64,000 nt of DNA, taken from contig WQYX01000009.1 in the NCBI GenBank assembly GCA_009781005.1, forward strand, positions 1 through 64,000, in the 5' to 3' direction. Below are positions 1-8,481 of the stretch, in pieces. The DNA comes from Polyangiaceae bacterium (GTDB lineage: Bacteria; Myxococcota_A; Polyangia; Polyangiales; Polyangiaceae). The position numbers were made by a program, and so were the translations under genes. The notes under the pieces are model-generated. The model was not told the DNA's origin. It saw nothing but the letters and a program-made list of their open reading frames with translations, and searched no databases. Positions within the stretch are counted from its first letter, which is position 1. Each line of letters opens with the position of its first letter.

Positions 1-163
1 CCGAATTCTCCTCTGCACAAGGCTTGCAACTTTTTCGTCTCTTCCCCCGCGCCCCCTCCTCGCTTCGACCACCAATTCCCTTCGCTTCCACCAGACGGTT
101 CATACAAGGCAGCGCAGCGAGCGGAGCGAGACGCGCGGATGGGGCATCAACTGGAGCACCAAC

Positions 164-2092
164 TCAACCTCCTATATCATGAAGGATGTCGTCCCTCTGC
201 GGTGGGGGGGCGGGTCGAGGCGGACGCGCGGGAGGGCGGGGACGCGGGCGCGGCGGCGGCGGAGGGGCCACGCTCTCGGTGGGGGAGGGCGCGGCGCTCA
301 CCGTCGAGGCGGACGCGGCTTTCGTGATGGGGGGCGAAGGAGGACGCACGCTCTCCGTGGGTGTAGGCGCGGCGCTCACAGTCGGCGCGGGCGCGGCTTT
401 TGCGACGGGCGGGGGGACGGACGACGCGGACGGCGCAGGAGGAGGTGGCTCGACGCGGGGGACGGGCAGAGGCGGCGGGGGAAGAAGGACGGGGGCGGCG
501 GAGGCGGCGGAAGGAGGCGGGGGCGATACGACGGCGGATCGCTTGAAATACGAGTTATACGTAAAGCGGACCGCCACAAAGATCAGGACGGTTCCAAGGA
601 CGGAGAGAGCGAAAGTAAGGAGGATGATCTTCCACGGGATCTCTCCAAACCCAGCAGCAAACGTCGGCCGCGATGGAGGGGGTACCGGCTGATATGCCGG
701 CAGAGACGGATAAGACGGCATGGGCCCCGGGGCCATCCGCATCGTGAAGCCTTTGCCACCCGCCGGCTGCCACGCATACGGCAGCGGCGGCTGCATCAAA
801 TCCATCCGTAGCGTATGGCCTCTTCCGCCCGTCTCCGGAGGCGGCGGATAGCGCACGGACCCGTCCCCTCGCTGGGCGATCACGATTCCGTTGTACATAA
901 ACCGATCTTCAGACTGCGACACCTGCGACGAGTCGCTGGTGTGCTCCGAATCATCCGATCCGAACCAGTTGACGGCCCCAGGGGCAGCGGCCTCCGAGGA
1001 GGTGGGTTCGTCGACCTCCGGCACGCCGGCAGCATCCGGCGCAGCGGCAGCTTTGCGCGCCGCAGAGGCCTCATGGTCCGCGACGTACTGACGCATGATA
1101 TACGAAATTCTTCCGTCCGGCGTGGTGGGTTCCTCCAATTGCGCCATCGTGACGGGATCCACGTCGTTCGTACCCCCGGCATCCGTGGTCGTCACGTGGG
1201 TCGTCGCATCAGGAGGGAGCACGCGCAAAATCGCACGGAGCTTCTTCCTGAACACGAAGGCGTCCGACAGCCGCTTGGCGGGATCTTTCTCAAGGGCAGA
1301 GTCGATGATTTCCGAAAACTCCAGCAGGAAATCGCCCTGCGAAGCAAGCGACGGCGCTTTGAGATCCAGCGTCTTACGCATTCCTTCGAGGGACGAGCCG
1401 AACTCGGCAAACGGCGTCCTGCCGGTCGTCATCTCGTAAGCCAGAACTCCGACCCCGTAAATGTCGGCCGCCGGACCAGTATCCTTTTCTCCGCGAATTT
1501 GTTCCGGTGCAGCGTAACGGGGTGTGCCCGTAAACCGCCCCAGATCCACGTCGTGAGCGCGGAGCTTGAAAATACCGAAGTCAACGAGCTTGACGACGAT
1601 CTGATCTCCAGTCCCCTGCAAAATGATGTTTTCTGGTTTCACGTCACGGTGAACCACTTGAGCCTTGTGCGCATAGTCGAGCGAATCGAGGAGCTGATCC
1701 AGAATGATGATCGCCTGCCGAGTCGTGAAGATTACCCCCCGTTTGAGGGCGCTGCGAAGTGTCTCTCCTTTGAGGTATTCCATTTGCATAAACGGAATAC
1801 CGGGCGGATCCGTCGTTTCGTCACATAGAATCACTTTGACCAGACCCGGGTGATCCAAGCGCCCGAGCGCGCGCGCCTCGTGTTCGAAGCGCTCCCTCAG
1901 TTGCGCGTGACTCGCAAGATCGAGATGAAGCAGCTTCATGACGGACAAGCTGCCAACATTGCGATTCCTGACGAGAACCACCTGGCCCGTGCCGCCCATC
2001 CCCAGTAAGGCAACGACAACATAGGATTGTTTCGCGTGCCGGATGATGTCTCCGACCTGAACGATAACCTCGTGGTGTGCCTTCTTGCCCAT
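164..2092 (-). CDS. membrane-anchored Ser/Thr protein kinase with Pro/Ala-rich tail
   Basis: Hanks-type kinase of 642 aa that should phosphorylate Ser/Thr from the cytoplasmic face. The domain spans about residues 20-290: Gly-rich loop GMGGTGQV at 31-38, Lys53 in VMKLL, HRDVKPEN at 148-155, DFG at 171-173 and APE at 195-197, so all catalytic residues are present. A low-complexity linker (300-480) follows, then one transmembrane helix near 487-509. The C-terminal tail of about 130 residues is almost all Pro/Ala/Ser with a repeated APTVSAAPTPTESV-like unit and would lie outside the inner membrane. The ATG at 2092 is chosen because the domain begins soon after it. It diverges from the lipoprotein operon at 2328. 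The low-complexity tail also creates long spurious ORFs on the other strand. Kinase call is firm; substrate unknown. Confidence 0.93.
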   Translation of the reverse strand: MGKKAHHEVIVQVGDIIRHAKQSYVVVALLGMGGTGQVVLVRNRNVGSLSVMKLLHLDLASHAQLRERFEHEARALGRLDHPGLVKVILCDETTDPPGIPFMQMEYLKGETLRSALKRGVIFTTRQAIIILDQLLDSLDYAHKAQVVHRDVKPENIILQGTGDQIVVKLVDFGIFKLRAHDVDLGRFTGTPRYAAPEQIRGEKDTGPAADIYGVGVLAYEMTTGRTPFAEFGSSLEGMRKTLDLKAPSLASQGDFLLEFSEIIDSALEKDPAKRLSDAFVFRKKLRAILRVLPPDATTHVTTTDAGGTNDVDPVTMAQLEEPTTPDGRISYIMRQYVADHEASAARKAAAAPDAAGVPEVDEPTSSEAAAPGAVNWFGSDDSEHTSDSSQVSQSEDRFMYNGIVIAQRGDGSVRYPPPPETGGRGHTLRMDLMQPPLPYAWQPAGGKGFTMRMAPGPMPSYPSLPAYQPVPPPSRPTFAAGFGEIPWKIILLTFALSVLGTVLIFVAVRFTYNSYFKRSAVVSPPPPSAASAAPVLLPPPPLPVPRVEPPPPAPSASSVPPPVAKAAPAPTVSAAPTPTESVRPPSPPITKAASASTVSAAPSPTESVAPPPPPRPRPRPPARPPRPAPPPQRDDILHDIGG

Positions 2093-2327
2093 TCGAGATG
2101 CCTCACTTACGCAACTTCACGGCGCCAATTCGTGATTTCGTCTCGTCGCAAACATCTGAGAGGAAACCGAAGCGGCCAAAATGTCAAGAAAAGAATCGTG
2201 CGTCTTTGGAACGCACTCCCCGGAATCGTGCCGTGCGGCGCGCAATAGCGCGCAATCCTTATCGAAAGCCGGCTCTCGTAGCTTCTGATCTCGTAGCCCG
2301 TGACCGGCTCGACTAGCCTTTTTTCTC

Positions 2328-4565
2328 ATGCGTCGGTCTTTGACCCTGCGTGGCCTGCTCGTTTTTGTTTTTGCGCTGCCGTTCGCAACTGCCGCGTGTG
2401 GTTCCGGGCGCGGTGCAGGCACGGAAGTCCATCACGCCGAGCGCGCGCAGATCCCGACCGCCACCACCGCCAACGTGAATGACGATGCGTTTGCCGGTGC
2501 CGTGCGCGATCTGTTGAAGAGCGAACCGAGGGAGCGCAGCGCGCGCCTCTCGGGCGTCGTCGCGCGCCAGATGACGCGCGTCGCAACGCGCTACAAAGAG
2601 CGAGACCGGGATCGCGCCACGGCTTCGCTCTCGGGTGCCATGTTCCTCGTGCGCACCGGGGAGCTCACGAGCGAGATGTTCGGACCGAACGGCTACGCAG
2701 CCTTGCGCGCCGCCAGTGAGGAGTTCGCGCGCAGAGGTGACAGCGGCCGCGCACGCGCAACCTACGAGTTGCTGAGTCGTATCGCTTCACCGGAGGAGAA
2801 GGCCGACATCAAGGGCCATCTCGACGCCATCGTTGCGTGGACGCGCGACACGGGCGGCGAGGGCCCGATGCAAACGGCGGGCACGCTCGAAGCAGCAGCA
2901 GTGACGCGCCACTTGCTCGAGCCAAGCAGCGACGCGCGCAACGACGCGGTTGCGAAGACCACGAGCTTCATCAACGCCGCCACCGCCTTGCGCGCCGCGC
3001 GACAGGGGCCGCAGGGCGGCATACAACAGATCACGCGTGAAGAAGGCATGGAGGCCGTGCGCGCGCTCGAGACCGGCACGACCGTGCTCGCCGCCATCTT
3101 TCTTCGCGACGCCGATCCGCGCGGCGCCATCAAGGCAATCGACAGCGCGAATGCGCACGAGATCACGCGCCCCGAGCTCATTGCATCGCTCGAAGCGGTC
3201 GCCAACAAACCGGACTCGAGCAAGTGGCTAGATCTCGCTCGCATGTTCCAGCCGCCGCAAGACAGGACGAGGGGCGACGACGAGGATCTAGGTAGAGACG
3301 CAGATCTGTTCCGCGTTGCATCCTTCGTGGCAGCATCGGAGGCCTATCGCCTCGACACGACTTCCCCCGAGCCCGCGGCCTTCGTCGCTGCCATGCTCGT
3401 CGAGATGGGGATGAGCGACGCAGCCCCGGCGGTCCTCGCAGATGCCGTCAGAGCGCAGAGAGATCCGCGCATCGTCGACGTCTCTCTCACCATCACGATG
3501 CAGGCCATGGGACGCGGGGTCGATGCGGAGGATTTCGCCGGTGCGCGAAGAACCTTCGTCGCAGCGCAGCCGATCCTCTCGGTGGCCGATTCCGTGAAGA
3601 ACGCGGAGCCGAGCCCCGCAAAAATCTACGCCATGATGGGCGAAATCGAGATCCGCGAGGCACGGCTGCCCGAGGCTCGCAAGCTCCTCGCCGCCGCGGC
3701 CGCGCGCGAGAAAAACGGCGCGGTGCTCCTCTCGCTCGCACGTCTCGACGGACACGACGGGCAAGTGAAGGCCGCCCAAGAAAAATTGCATGATGCACTC
3801 ACTGCCAGCGACGTGAACAAAGACGTCGCCCTTCGCGGCGAGATCTTGCTCCTGCAAAGCGACATCGCGCGCGAGCTGGGGGACGCGAACGCCGCGCGTA
3901 AGTTTCTCGCCGACGCCCTGAAGAACCTCGCCGCAGCACGCAGCGCAACTAGAGGCGACGAGCGCGCGCGCGTGGAGCGATTGATTGCGCGCGCGCTCGA
4001 CCGCTTCGGTGCAGGAGCAAGCGCGCTCAAAGCACTCGAGCGAGCTCTCGAAGCCGCCCCCCGCGACAAGCTTCAGTCAGCAGCAACCATCGGTCAGATC
4101 GTCGGCCGCGCGTTCGTCAAAGGCGATCTCGCGGGCGCGCGCGAAGGGCTCGCGCGAGCCGCGGTCGCAGAGCTCGCCCGCGAGGACATCATCTACTACG
4201 CGCTCTGGGTGCGCTTGCTCGAGCGGCAGATGCACGTCAAAAATGATGGTGCGGCCGATCGGCTGCTCGCGCAGGCCGCCGACGATCCGCGATGGATCGG
4301 CAAGATCGCCGCGTACGGCGCGGGCAAGCTCTCGGCGGCCGCGCTCGTGGCGGCCGCGCAAACGCCCGCACAGAAAACCGAGTCGCTCTTTTATTCGGCC
4401 ATGGAGCGGAGGATCGCCGGCGATACGAAAGGAGCGGATGCAGCGCTCAGGCAAGTGGTCGAATCGCCCGGCCTCGATCTCATGGAGGTCGCACTCGCGC
4501 GGGAGATCCTGAGCGGACCGCGCGCCGAGATCGGCGGACCCGTTCCCGAGGTCGGCCTGCCCTGA
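2328..4565 (+). CDS. large alpha-helical (TPR-like) lipoprotein
   Basis: Protein of 745 aa with an N-terminal lipoprotein signal: basic start, hydrophobic stretch, then a lipobox ending TAAC near residue 24. The rest is rich in Ala, Arg and Glu, with repeated helical pairs such as ARATYELLSRIASPEEKA and EARKLLAAAAAREK, the pattern of tetratricopeptide solenoids that hold protein partners. I see no enzymatic motif. It is followed 18 bp later by a DUF58 gene and then a VWA membrane protein, so the three probably form an operon. DUF58/VWA proteins of the Bat type commonly sit with TPR proteins, which fits an envelope scaffold role. TPR assignment is from residue pattern only. Confidence 0.82.
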   Translation: MRRSLTLRGLLVFVFALPFATAACGSGRGAGTEVHHAERAQIPTATTANVNDDAFAGAVRDLLKSEPRERSARLSGVVARQMTRVATRYKERDRDRATASLSGAMFLVRTGELTSEMFGPNGYAALRAASEEFARRGDSGRARATYELLSRIASPEEKADIKGHLDAIVAWTRDTGGEGPMQTAGTLEAAAVTRHLLEPSSDARNDAVAKTTSFINAATALRAARQGPQGGIQQITREEGMEAVRALETGTTVLAAIFLRDADPRGAIKAIDSANAHEITRPELIASLEAVANKPDSSKWLDLARMFQPPQDRTRGDDEDLGRDADLFRVASFVAASEAYRLDTTSPEPAAFVAAMLVEMGMSDAAPAVLADAVRAQRDPRIVDVSLTITMQAMGRGVDAEDFAGARRTFVAAQPILSVADSVKNAEPSPAKIYAMMGEIEIREARLPEARKLLAAAAAREKNGAVLLSLARLDGHDGQVKAAQEKLHDALTASDVNKDVALRGEILLLQSDIARELGDANAARKFLADALKNLAAARSATRGDERARVERLIARALDRFGAGASALKALERALEAAPRDKLQSAATIGQIVGRAFVKGDLAGAREGLARAAVAELAREDIIYYALWVRLLERQMHVKNDGAADRLLAQAADDPRWIGKIAAYGAGKLSAAALVAAAQTPAQKTESLFYSAMERRIAGDTKGADAALRQVVESPGLDLMEVALAREILSGPRAEIGGPVPEVGLP

Positions 4566-4583
4566 GGCGGCCGCGATCGATCC

Positions 4584-5501
4584 ATGGAGATCGAAGCTGG
4601 CCGTACCGCCGTGAGCGGGCTGCGTAGCAAAATCGATTGGGGAAGCCTCGGGCCCTTGCGCATCCGCGCGCGCGCCGTTGCCGAAGGCGTCTATGCCGGC
4701 GCGCATCGCAGCGCACGCAAAGGTGCCGGCGTCGAGTTCGGCGGCCACCGCGCCTACGTGCAGGGTGACGATTTGCGCTGGCTCGACATGCGATCGTTTC
4801 TCCGCCACGAACATCTGCTCGTGCGAGAGTTCGAAACGGAAACCGATCGCGCGCTCCGTCTCGTGGTCGATGCAACCGCGTCAATGGGTTATCGCGGACC
4901 GAAAGCACCCGGTGCAAAGCTCGCGTGGGCATCGCTCGTTGCCGCGGCGCTCGCGCGCGTCGCCGTGCGAAGCGGAGATCCGATCGGACTCGGATTCGTC
5001 GGAGGCTCGGCACGCGCGCAACCCGTGCGCGTGCGCGGCGGGCGCGAAGCATTCGAGCGCGTGGTCGACGCGCTCGAAGGGCAATCGGCAGAAGGCGGCG
5101 CGAACGCCGCCGTCCTCGATCGCGTGCTCGGATCGCTGTCGCGATCGGCGCGCCGCGGATCGATCGTCGTCGTTCTGAGTGACTTGCTCGATCTGCCGGC
5201 GGAAGCACCCGATCGACTGAGCGCGATCGCAACGCGCGGGCGCGTCGTCGTCGTCGTGCAGACTCTCGATCCGGACGAGATCACGTTTCCCTTCCACGAG
5301 TCGGTGCGCCTCAAGGCGCTCGAAGGCGGCGCCGTGGTCGAGACCGACGCCAGCGCGCGCGACGGCTACCTCGCACGCTTGCGCGCCATGCAGGACGAGT
5401 GGCGCCGCACGCTCCTCTCGCGCGGCGCGAACTTTCTACCCATGACGACGGATTGCGATCCCGTCCTTGCCGTGCGTTCGATCATCGAGGCCGTGCGGTG
5501 A
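4584..5501 (+). CDS. DUF58 domain-containing protein (Bat/MoxR-associated type)
   Basis: Protein of 305 aa with the DUF58 signature near residues 50-95: YVQGDDLRWLDMRSFLR followed by REFETETDRALRLVVDATASM. The family is linked to a VWA-like fold and usually lies beside MoxR AAA ATPases and VWA (BatA-like) membrane proteins thought to assemble or assist envelope or metalloenzyme complexes. It lies 18 bp after the TPR-like lipoprotein, and its TGA overlaps the GTG of the next gene (GTGA), indicating translational coupling. No MoxR ATPase gene is visible in this window, so the set is incomplete or the ATPase is elsewhere. Confidence 0.9.
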   Translation: MEIEAGRTAVSGLRSKIDWGSLGPLRIRARAVAEGVYAGAHRSARKGAGVEFGGHRAYVQGDDLRWLDMRSFLRHEHLLVREFETETDRALRLVVDATASMGYRGPKAPGAKLAWASLVAAALARVAVRSGDPIGLGFVGGSARAQPVRVRGGREAFERVVDALEGQSAEGGANAAVLDRVLGSLSRSARRGSIVVVLSDLLDLPAEAPDRLSAIATRGRVVVVVQTLDPDEITFPFHESVRLKALEGGAVVETDASARDGYLARLRAMQDEWRRTLLSRGANFLPMTTDCDPVLAVRSIIEAVR

Positions 5502-7447
5502 CCTTCCTCACGTACTTCGCCCTCGGCGTTGCGCTTTTCGTCGTCGCTCCGTATCTGGCGCATCGCCTCCGCCGACGGCACGCGGAGGAGCGACCCTTTG
5601 CACCCGCGCACCTCGTACCGAGCGCCAGGCCAAGGGCACGGCGCCGTGCGAAGCTCGAAGACAGAACGCTCTTTCTGATTCGCGCAGCGTCGATCATCGC
5701 TCTCGCGCTGCTCGGAGCCTCTCCTCTCGTGCGCTGCACGCGGCTCGCCATGAGCCGATCGGGAACGTCGGTCGCGATCGCGTTCGTGCTCGACGACTCG
5801 ATGAGCATGCGCGCAACCGATCCCGTCACGTCGCGCACGAAGTTCCGGCGCGCTCGCGAGGGCGCGCGCGAGATCCTCGCGTCCCTGCGCGAGGGCGACG
5901 CGGCCGCGATCGTGCTCGCCGGCGCTCCTGCGCGCGTGGCGCTCGGGGCCACCACGGACATCAGCTCCGCGCGCGCGGCACTCGAGGCGATGCACGAAAC
6001 CGACCGCGCAACCGATCTCGACGGTGCCCTGGCGATCGCGAAAACGCTCGTGGCCGATCTGCCTCAGATCGATCGGCGCATCATCGTCCTCAGCGATCTC
6101 ACCGACGGCAAACCAGACGCGCCTCCGCTCGGCGAAGCGAGCGACGTGGCGGTCTGGATGGCGATGCCGGAGCTGCGCGAGCCCGCGGCCGCCGGCGACT
6201 GCGGCCTGCTCTCGGCCGATCGCTCCGGAGCCAGCATCCGCGTGCGCTTCGCGTGCACGGAGGCGAGCGTCGCAAAGGATCGCGAGATCGAGATCAAAGA
6301 CGGCGACAAGGTGATCGCGAGCGCGAAGCTCCCCGAGACGACCGTCGGTGAAGCCGTCGCGATCGTGCCCGGCAACGACGCGCGCGAGTTCGTTGCTGCG
6401 CTCACGGGTACGGACGCCATCGCCTCCGACGATCTCGCTCCGGTCCTTGCCGAAACGGGACCCGCTGCCATCGCGGTCGTCGGCAATCGAACGGACCAGG
6501 CCGTGGCAACCGGCGGGGTGCCCGCCGTCGAACAAGCGCTCGCCGCGCTCCATCTCGACATGACCGTGCGCCCCATTCCCCAAGCGCCGGATCGGAAGGA
6601 AGACACGGCGGCGTTCGCCGCGATCATCGTCGACGATCCTCCCGGTTTCACGCCCGAAGAGCGCCACGTGCTTGCCGCGTTCGTCGAGCGCGGAGGCATG
6701 CTCTTGCTCGCGCTCGGACCGCACGCGGCCGCCGCGCCGCTCGGCGCGAATTTCGAGCCGCTCCTGTCGCGCGCAGTGGAGTGGTCCTCGGCTTCTACGA
6801 AAGGCGCGGTTGCCACGGCCTCGCCGATCTTCGGCGAGGCCGCTGCGAGCCTCGAAGATCTCGCGCCAGCCGGCCGCGCGAAGCTCGCCGACGAGGACGC
6901 GTCTGCTTACGAGACCGTGCTCGCATGGAGCGACGGCTCGCCGCTCGTCGCGCGCCGGATGCGCGGACGCGGCGAGGTGTGGATGACGACGTTGCCGTTC
7001 TCCTTGGACACGAGCGACTTTGCGTTGAGGCCCGGGTTTCTCGCGCTGCTCGACGCGTTCGTTTCGGACGCGCGAACGCACTCGGCAAAGCGAAGATCGG
7101 ACGTGGCGGTGCCGTGGACGTTCCCGGGCGCGCGCCAGCTCGAAGCGATAGGTCCCGTTGGTCCCGTGACGCCGCGCAACGAGGGAGGCTTACGTATCGT
7201 GCCGGAGCTCGCGGGCGCTTACGCGCTGACCGTCGACGGCGCAAAGGAGCTTCGCGTTGCCGCACCGATTGCCCGCGAGATCGATTTCCGGCCGCGCGCC
7301 GTGACCAGCAAAGCAACTTCCTCATCGCTCGGCGGCGGCGTGGCGGTGGTCGACGTCTCGTGGATCGTCGCTCTCGTGCTGCTCGCTTTGCTCGCCTCGG
7401 AGATCGTCTTGCGCGCGCTGACCCGCCCCCGCGGTCAAGTTGCGTAA
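5498..7447 (+). CDS. BatA-like VWA-domain membrane protein
   Basis: Start taken as GTG at 5498, overlapping the DUF58 stop, because the reading frame upstream of it is only the shadow of that gene. The 649-aa product opens with a membrane segment (FLTYFALGVALFVVAPYLAH), has a second near residue 60, then a von Willebrand A domain with MIDAS-like DDSMS (in FVLDDSMSM). A second globular region contains IIVDDPPGFTPEERHVLAAF, resembling the glutamine-amidotransferase-like fold of larger BatA relatives. A last membrane helix (WIVALVLLALLASEIVL) is near the C-terminus. N-terminal BatA domain plus VWA is the standard layout. Third gene of the 2328-7447 operon; its TAA overlaps the next ATG (TAATG). 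Confidence 0.88.
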   Translation: MTFLTYFALGVALFVVAPYLAHRLRRRHAEERPFAPAHLVPSARPRARRRAKLEDRTLFLIRAASIIALALLGASPLVRCTRLAMSRSGTSVAIAFVLDDSMSMRATDPVTSRTKFRRAREGAREILASLREGDAAAIVLAGAPARVALGATTDISSARAALEAMHETDRATDLDGALAIAKTLVADLPQIDRRIIVLSDLTDGKPDAPPLGEASDVAVWMAMPELREPAAAGDCGLLSADRSGASIRVRFACTEASVAKDREIEIKDGDKVIASAKLPETTVGEAVAIVPGNDAREFVAALTGTDAIASDDLAPVLAETGPAAIAVVGNRTDQAVATGGVPAVEQALAALHLDMTVRPIPQAPDRKEDTAAFAAIIVDDPPGFTPEERHVLAAFVERGGMLLLALGPHAAAAPLGANFEPLLSRAVEWSSASTKGAVATASPIFGEAAASLEDLAPAGRAKLADEDASAYETVLAWSDGSPLVARRMRGRGEVWMTTLPFSLDTSDFALRPGFLALLDAFVSDARTHSAKRRSDVAVPWTFPGARQLEAIGPVGPVTPRNEGGLRIVPELAGAYALTVDGAKELRVAAPIAREIDFRPRAVTSKATSSSLGGGVAVVDVSWIVALVLLALLASEIVLRALTRPRGQVA

Positions 7448-7722
7448 TGCCTCGATGTACGCGGGCGACAAAAGTCGTACCGTGTGCTTCACCGAAGTCG
7501 AAACAGCCCGAGGCAAGCTTATGGGATTCCAGTTTCAAGACACCTTTCATCAGCTTACGTGGACCTCAGGGGCTGCCATGCAAGCTGCAGGACATCGGCG
7601 TGTGTCAGGGATACTGCGACCCAGTGCCAGAGGAGGAGGATGGGGAGAGCGAGGATTCAGGGGAGAGTGAGGATTTAGAGGACGACGCGGATTCGAGTGA
7701 ATCGCCGGATTCAAGCCCGTAA
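7447..7722 (+). CDS. small Cys-containing protein with acidic tail, function unknown
   Basis: Possible 91-aa protein whose ATG overlaps the TAA of the VWA gene (TAATG), which would allow termination-reinitiation. It has six Cys residues, including a cluster CKLQDIGVCQGYC near residues 45-57, and ends in an acidic Ser/Asp/Glu tail (GESEDSGESEDLEDD). No signal peptide and no family recognised. It may instead be the tail of a decayed gene, since nothing but the coupling supports the start. Confidence 0.35.
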   Translation: MPRCTRATKVVPCASPKSKQPEASLWDSSFKTPFISLRGPQGLPCKLQDIGVCQGYCDPVPEEEDGESEDSGESEDLEDDADSSESPDSSP

Positions 7723-7813
7723 GCGTCTTTTGCAAATCCACGATGACTCGTGCGACGCCAATCGGGCATAGGTGCGAACGTTCGACACGATCGAAGATGA
7801 AAGAGGACGACAC

Positions 7814-8074
7814 ATGAACGAAGAACGAAAACGACTTCCGACTTGGAAGGCCATTATCGTTGGGGTTCTGGCGGTCATCTTTGGACTCTCTGTATGGGTG
7901 TTTTTCGCTTCCATTTACGACTTTCTCGAGGGTCCGCGCACGGATGTAGGCGCCATCATGGCTGGCATTGACATGGTTGTTGCTGTGGTAGCGGGCGTCG
8001 TCGGCATGAGTGCTGCGGCCTTCATGTATGCGATTGTTCACCGTAAGGATTATAGCGGCACTCACTTGCGTTGA
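7814..8074 (+). CDS. small membrane protein, two predicted helices
   Basis: The ATG at 7814 is preferred over one 14 codons upstream because AGAGGACG lies 5-10 bp before it. The 86-aa product has a basic cytoplasmic start (MNEERKRLPTWK) and two membrane helices (AIIVGVLAVIFGLSVWVFF and VVAVVAGVVGMSAAAFMYAIV) joined by a short loop with one acidic patch. No family recognised. The stop codon lies inside the left arm of a long inverted repeat at 8070-8134, a probable terminator. Confidence 0.6.
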   Translation: MNEERKRLPTWKAIIVGVLAVIFGLSVWVFFASIYDFLEGPRTDVGAIMAGIDMVVAVVAGVVGMSAAAFMYAIVHRKDYSGTHLR

Positions 8075-8134
8075 GCCCGAAATCCCGTGGCTCACGCTCC
8101 GCTTCTTTCGAGAGCCACGGCTTTCGGGCTCAAC
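8070..8134 (+). terminator. long imperfect inverted repeat overlapping a stop codon
   Basis: Left arm 8070-8093 begins GTTGAGCCCGAAA and ends CGTGGCTC; right arm 8112-8134 is its complement apart from two positions. The loop of about 18 nt is pyrimidine-rich. The TGA of the small membrane protein lies within the arm. There is no T-run, so it may be a structured 3' end or a REP-like element rather than a classical intrinsic terminator. Confidence 0.5.
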
Positions 8135-8451
8135 CAAGCGTGACGTGTGTGCATCGCCATGGGACTTTTCATTCAGCGCAACTGAGTTGCGCTGTAAGTT
8201 ACTCATATACGCAGAAAACGATTTTCAGGGTGCCCAGCCAGAATGATTAATAAGAGAGATTCCCACCATGGGACCACGGTGACGTTGCCACCGCCGCCGG
8301 CTGGCGCATGTTGCTGCCCGGCTTGGGACGAAGTTTTTTGGTGAACGGCGTTGCATAGGCCGGACGGATTCGCGGTGTCCAGATCGAAACCGTAGTCAAC
8401 AGATCACATCAACGGGTGCGGGCTGAGCTGTCCGCGGCGCTTGCAGTCGGC
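8135..8451. other. non-coding stretch before uvrB
   Basis: About 320 bp without a convincing ORF, tRNA or repeat copy. Short open frames exist on both strands but none has a recognisable product or ribosome binding site. It presumably holds the uvrB promoter. Confidence 0.4.
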
Positions 8452-8468
8452 CATGACTTTAGGTCATG
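8452..8468. promoter_or_regulatory. perfect 6-bp palindrome just upstream of uvrB (candidate operator)
   Basis: CATGAC, five bases, GTCATG, ending 13 bp before the uvrB ATG. A symmetric site here is a sensible place for a repressor, and uvrB is an SOS gene in many bacteria, but the motif is not a LexA box I recognise. Chance occurrence is possible. Confidence 0.25.
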
Positions 8469-8481
8469 ATTTTTCTCTTCC

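Noticed and set aside
815-1828. 337-aa plus-strand frame opposite the first kinase
   Set aside because: Arg-rich shadow; catalytic kinase motifs lie on the other strand.
5366-7081. 571-aa minus-strand frame opposite the VWA gene
   Set aside because: Arg/Glu/Gly-rich shadow; the plus strand encodes a recognisable BatA-like protein.
8135-8451. Possible remnant peptide reading leftward (8396-8250)
   Set aside because: Under 50 codons, no start with a ribosome binding site and no similarity I can name.
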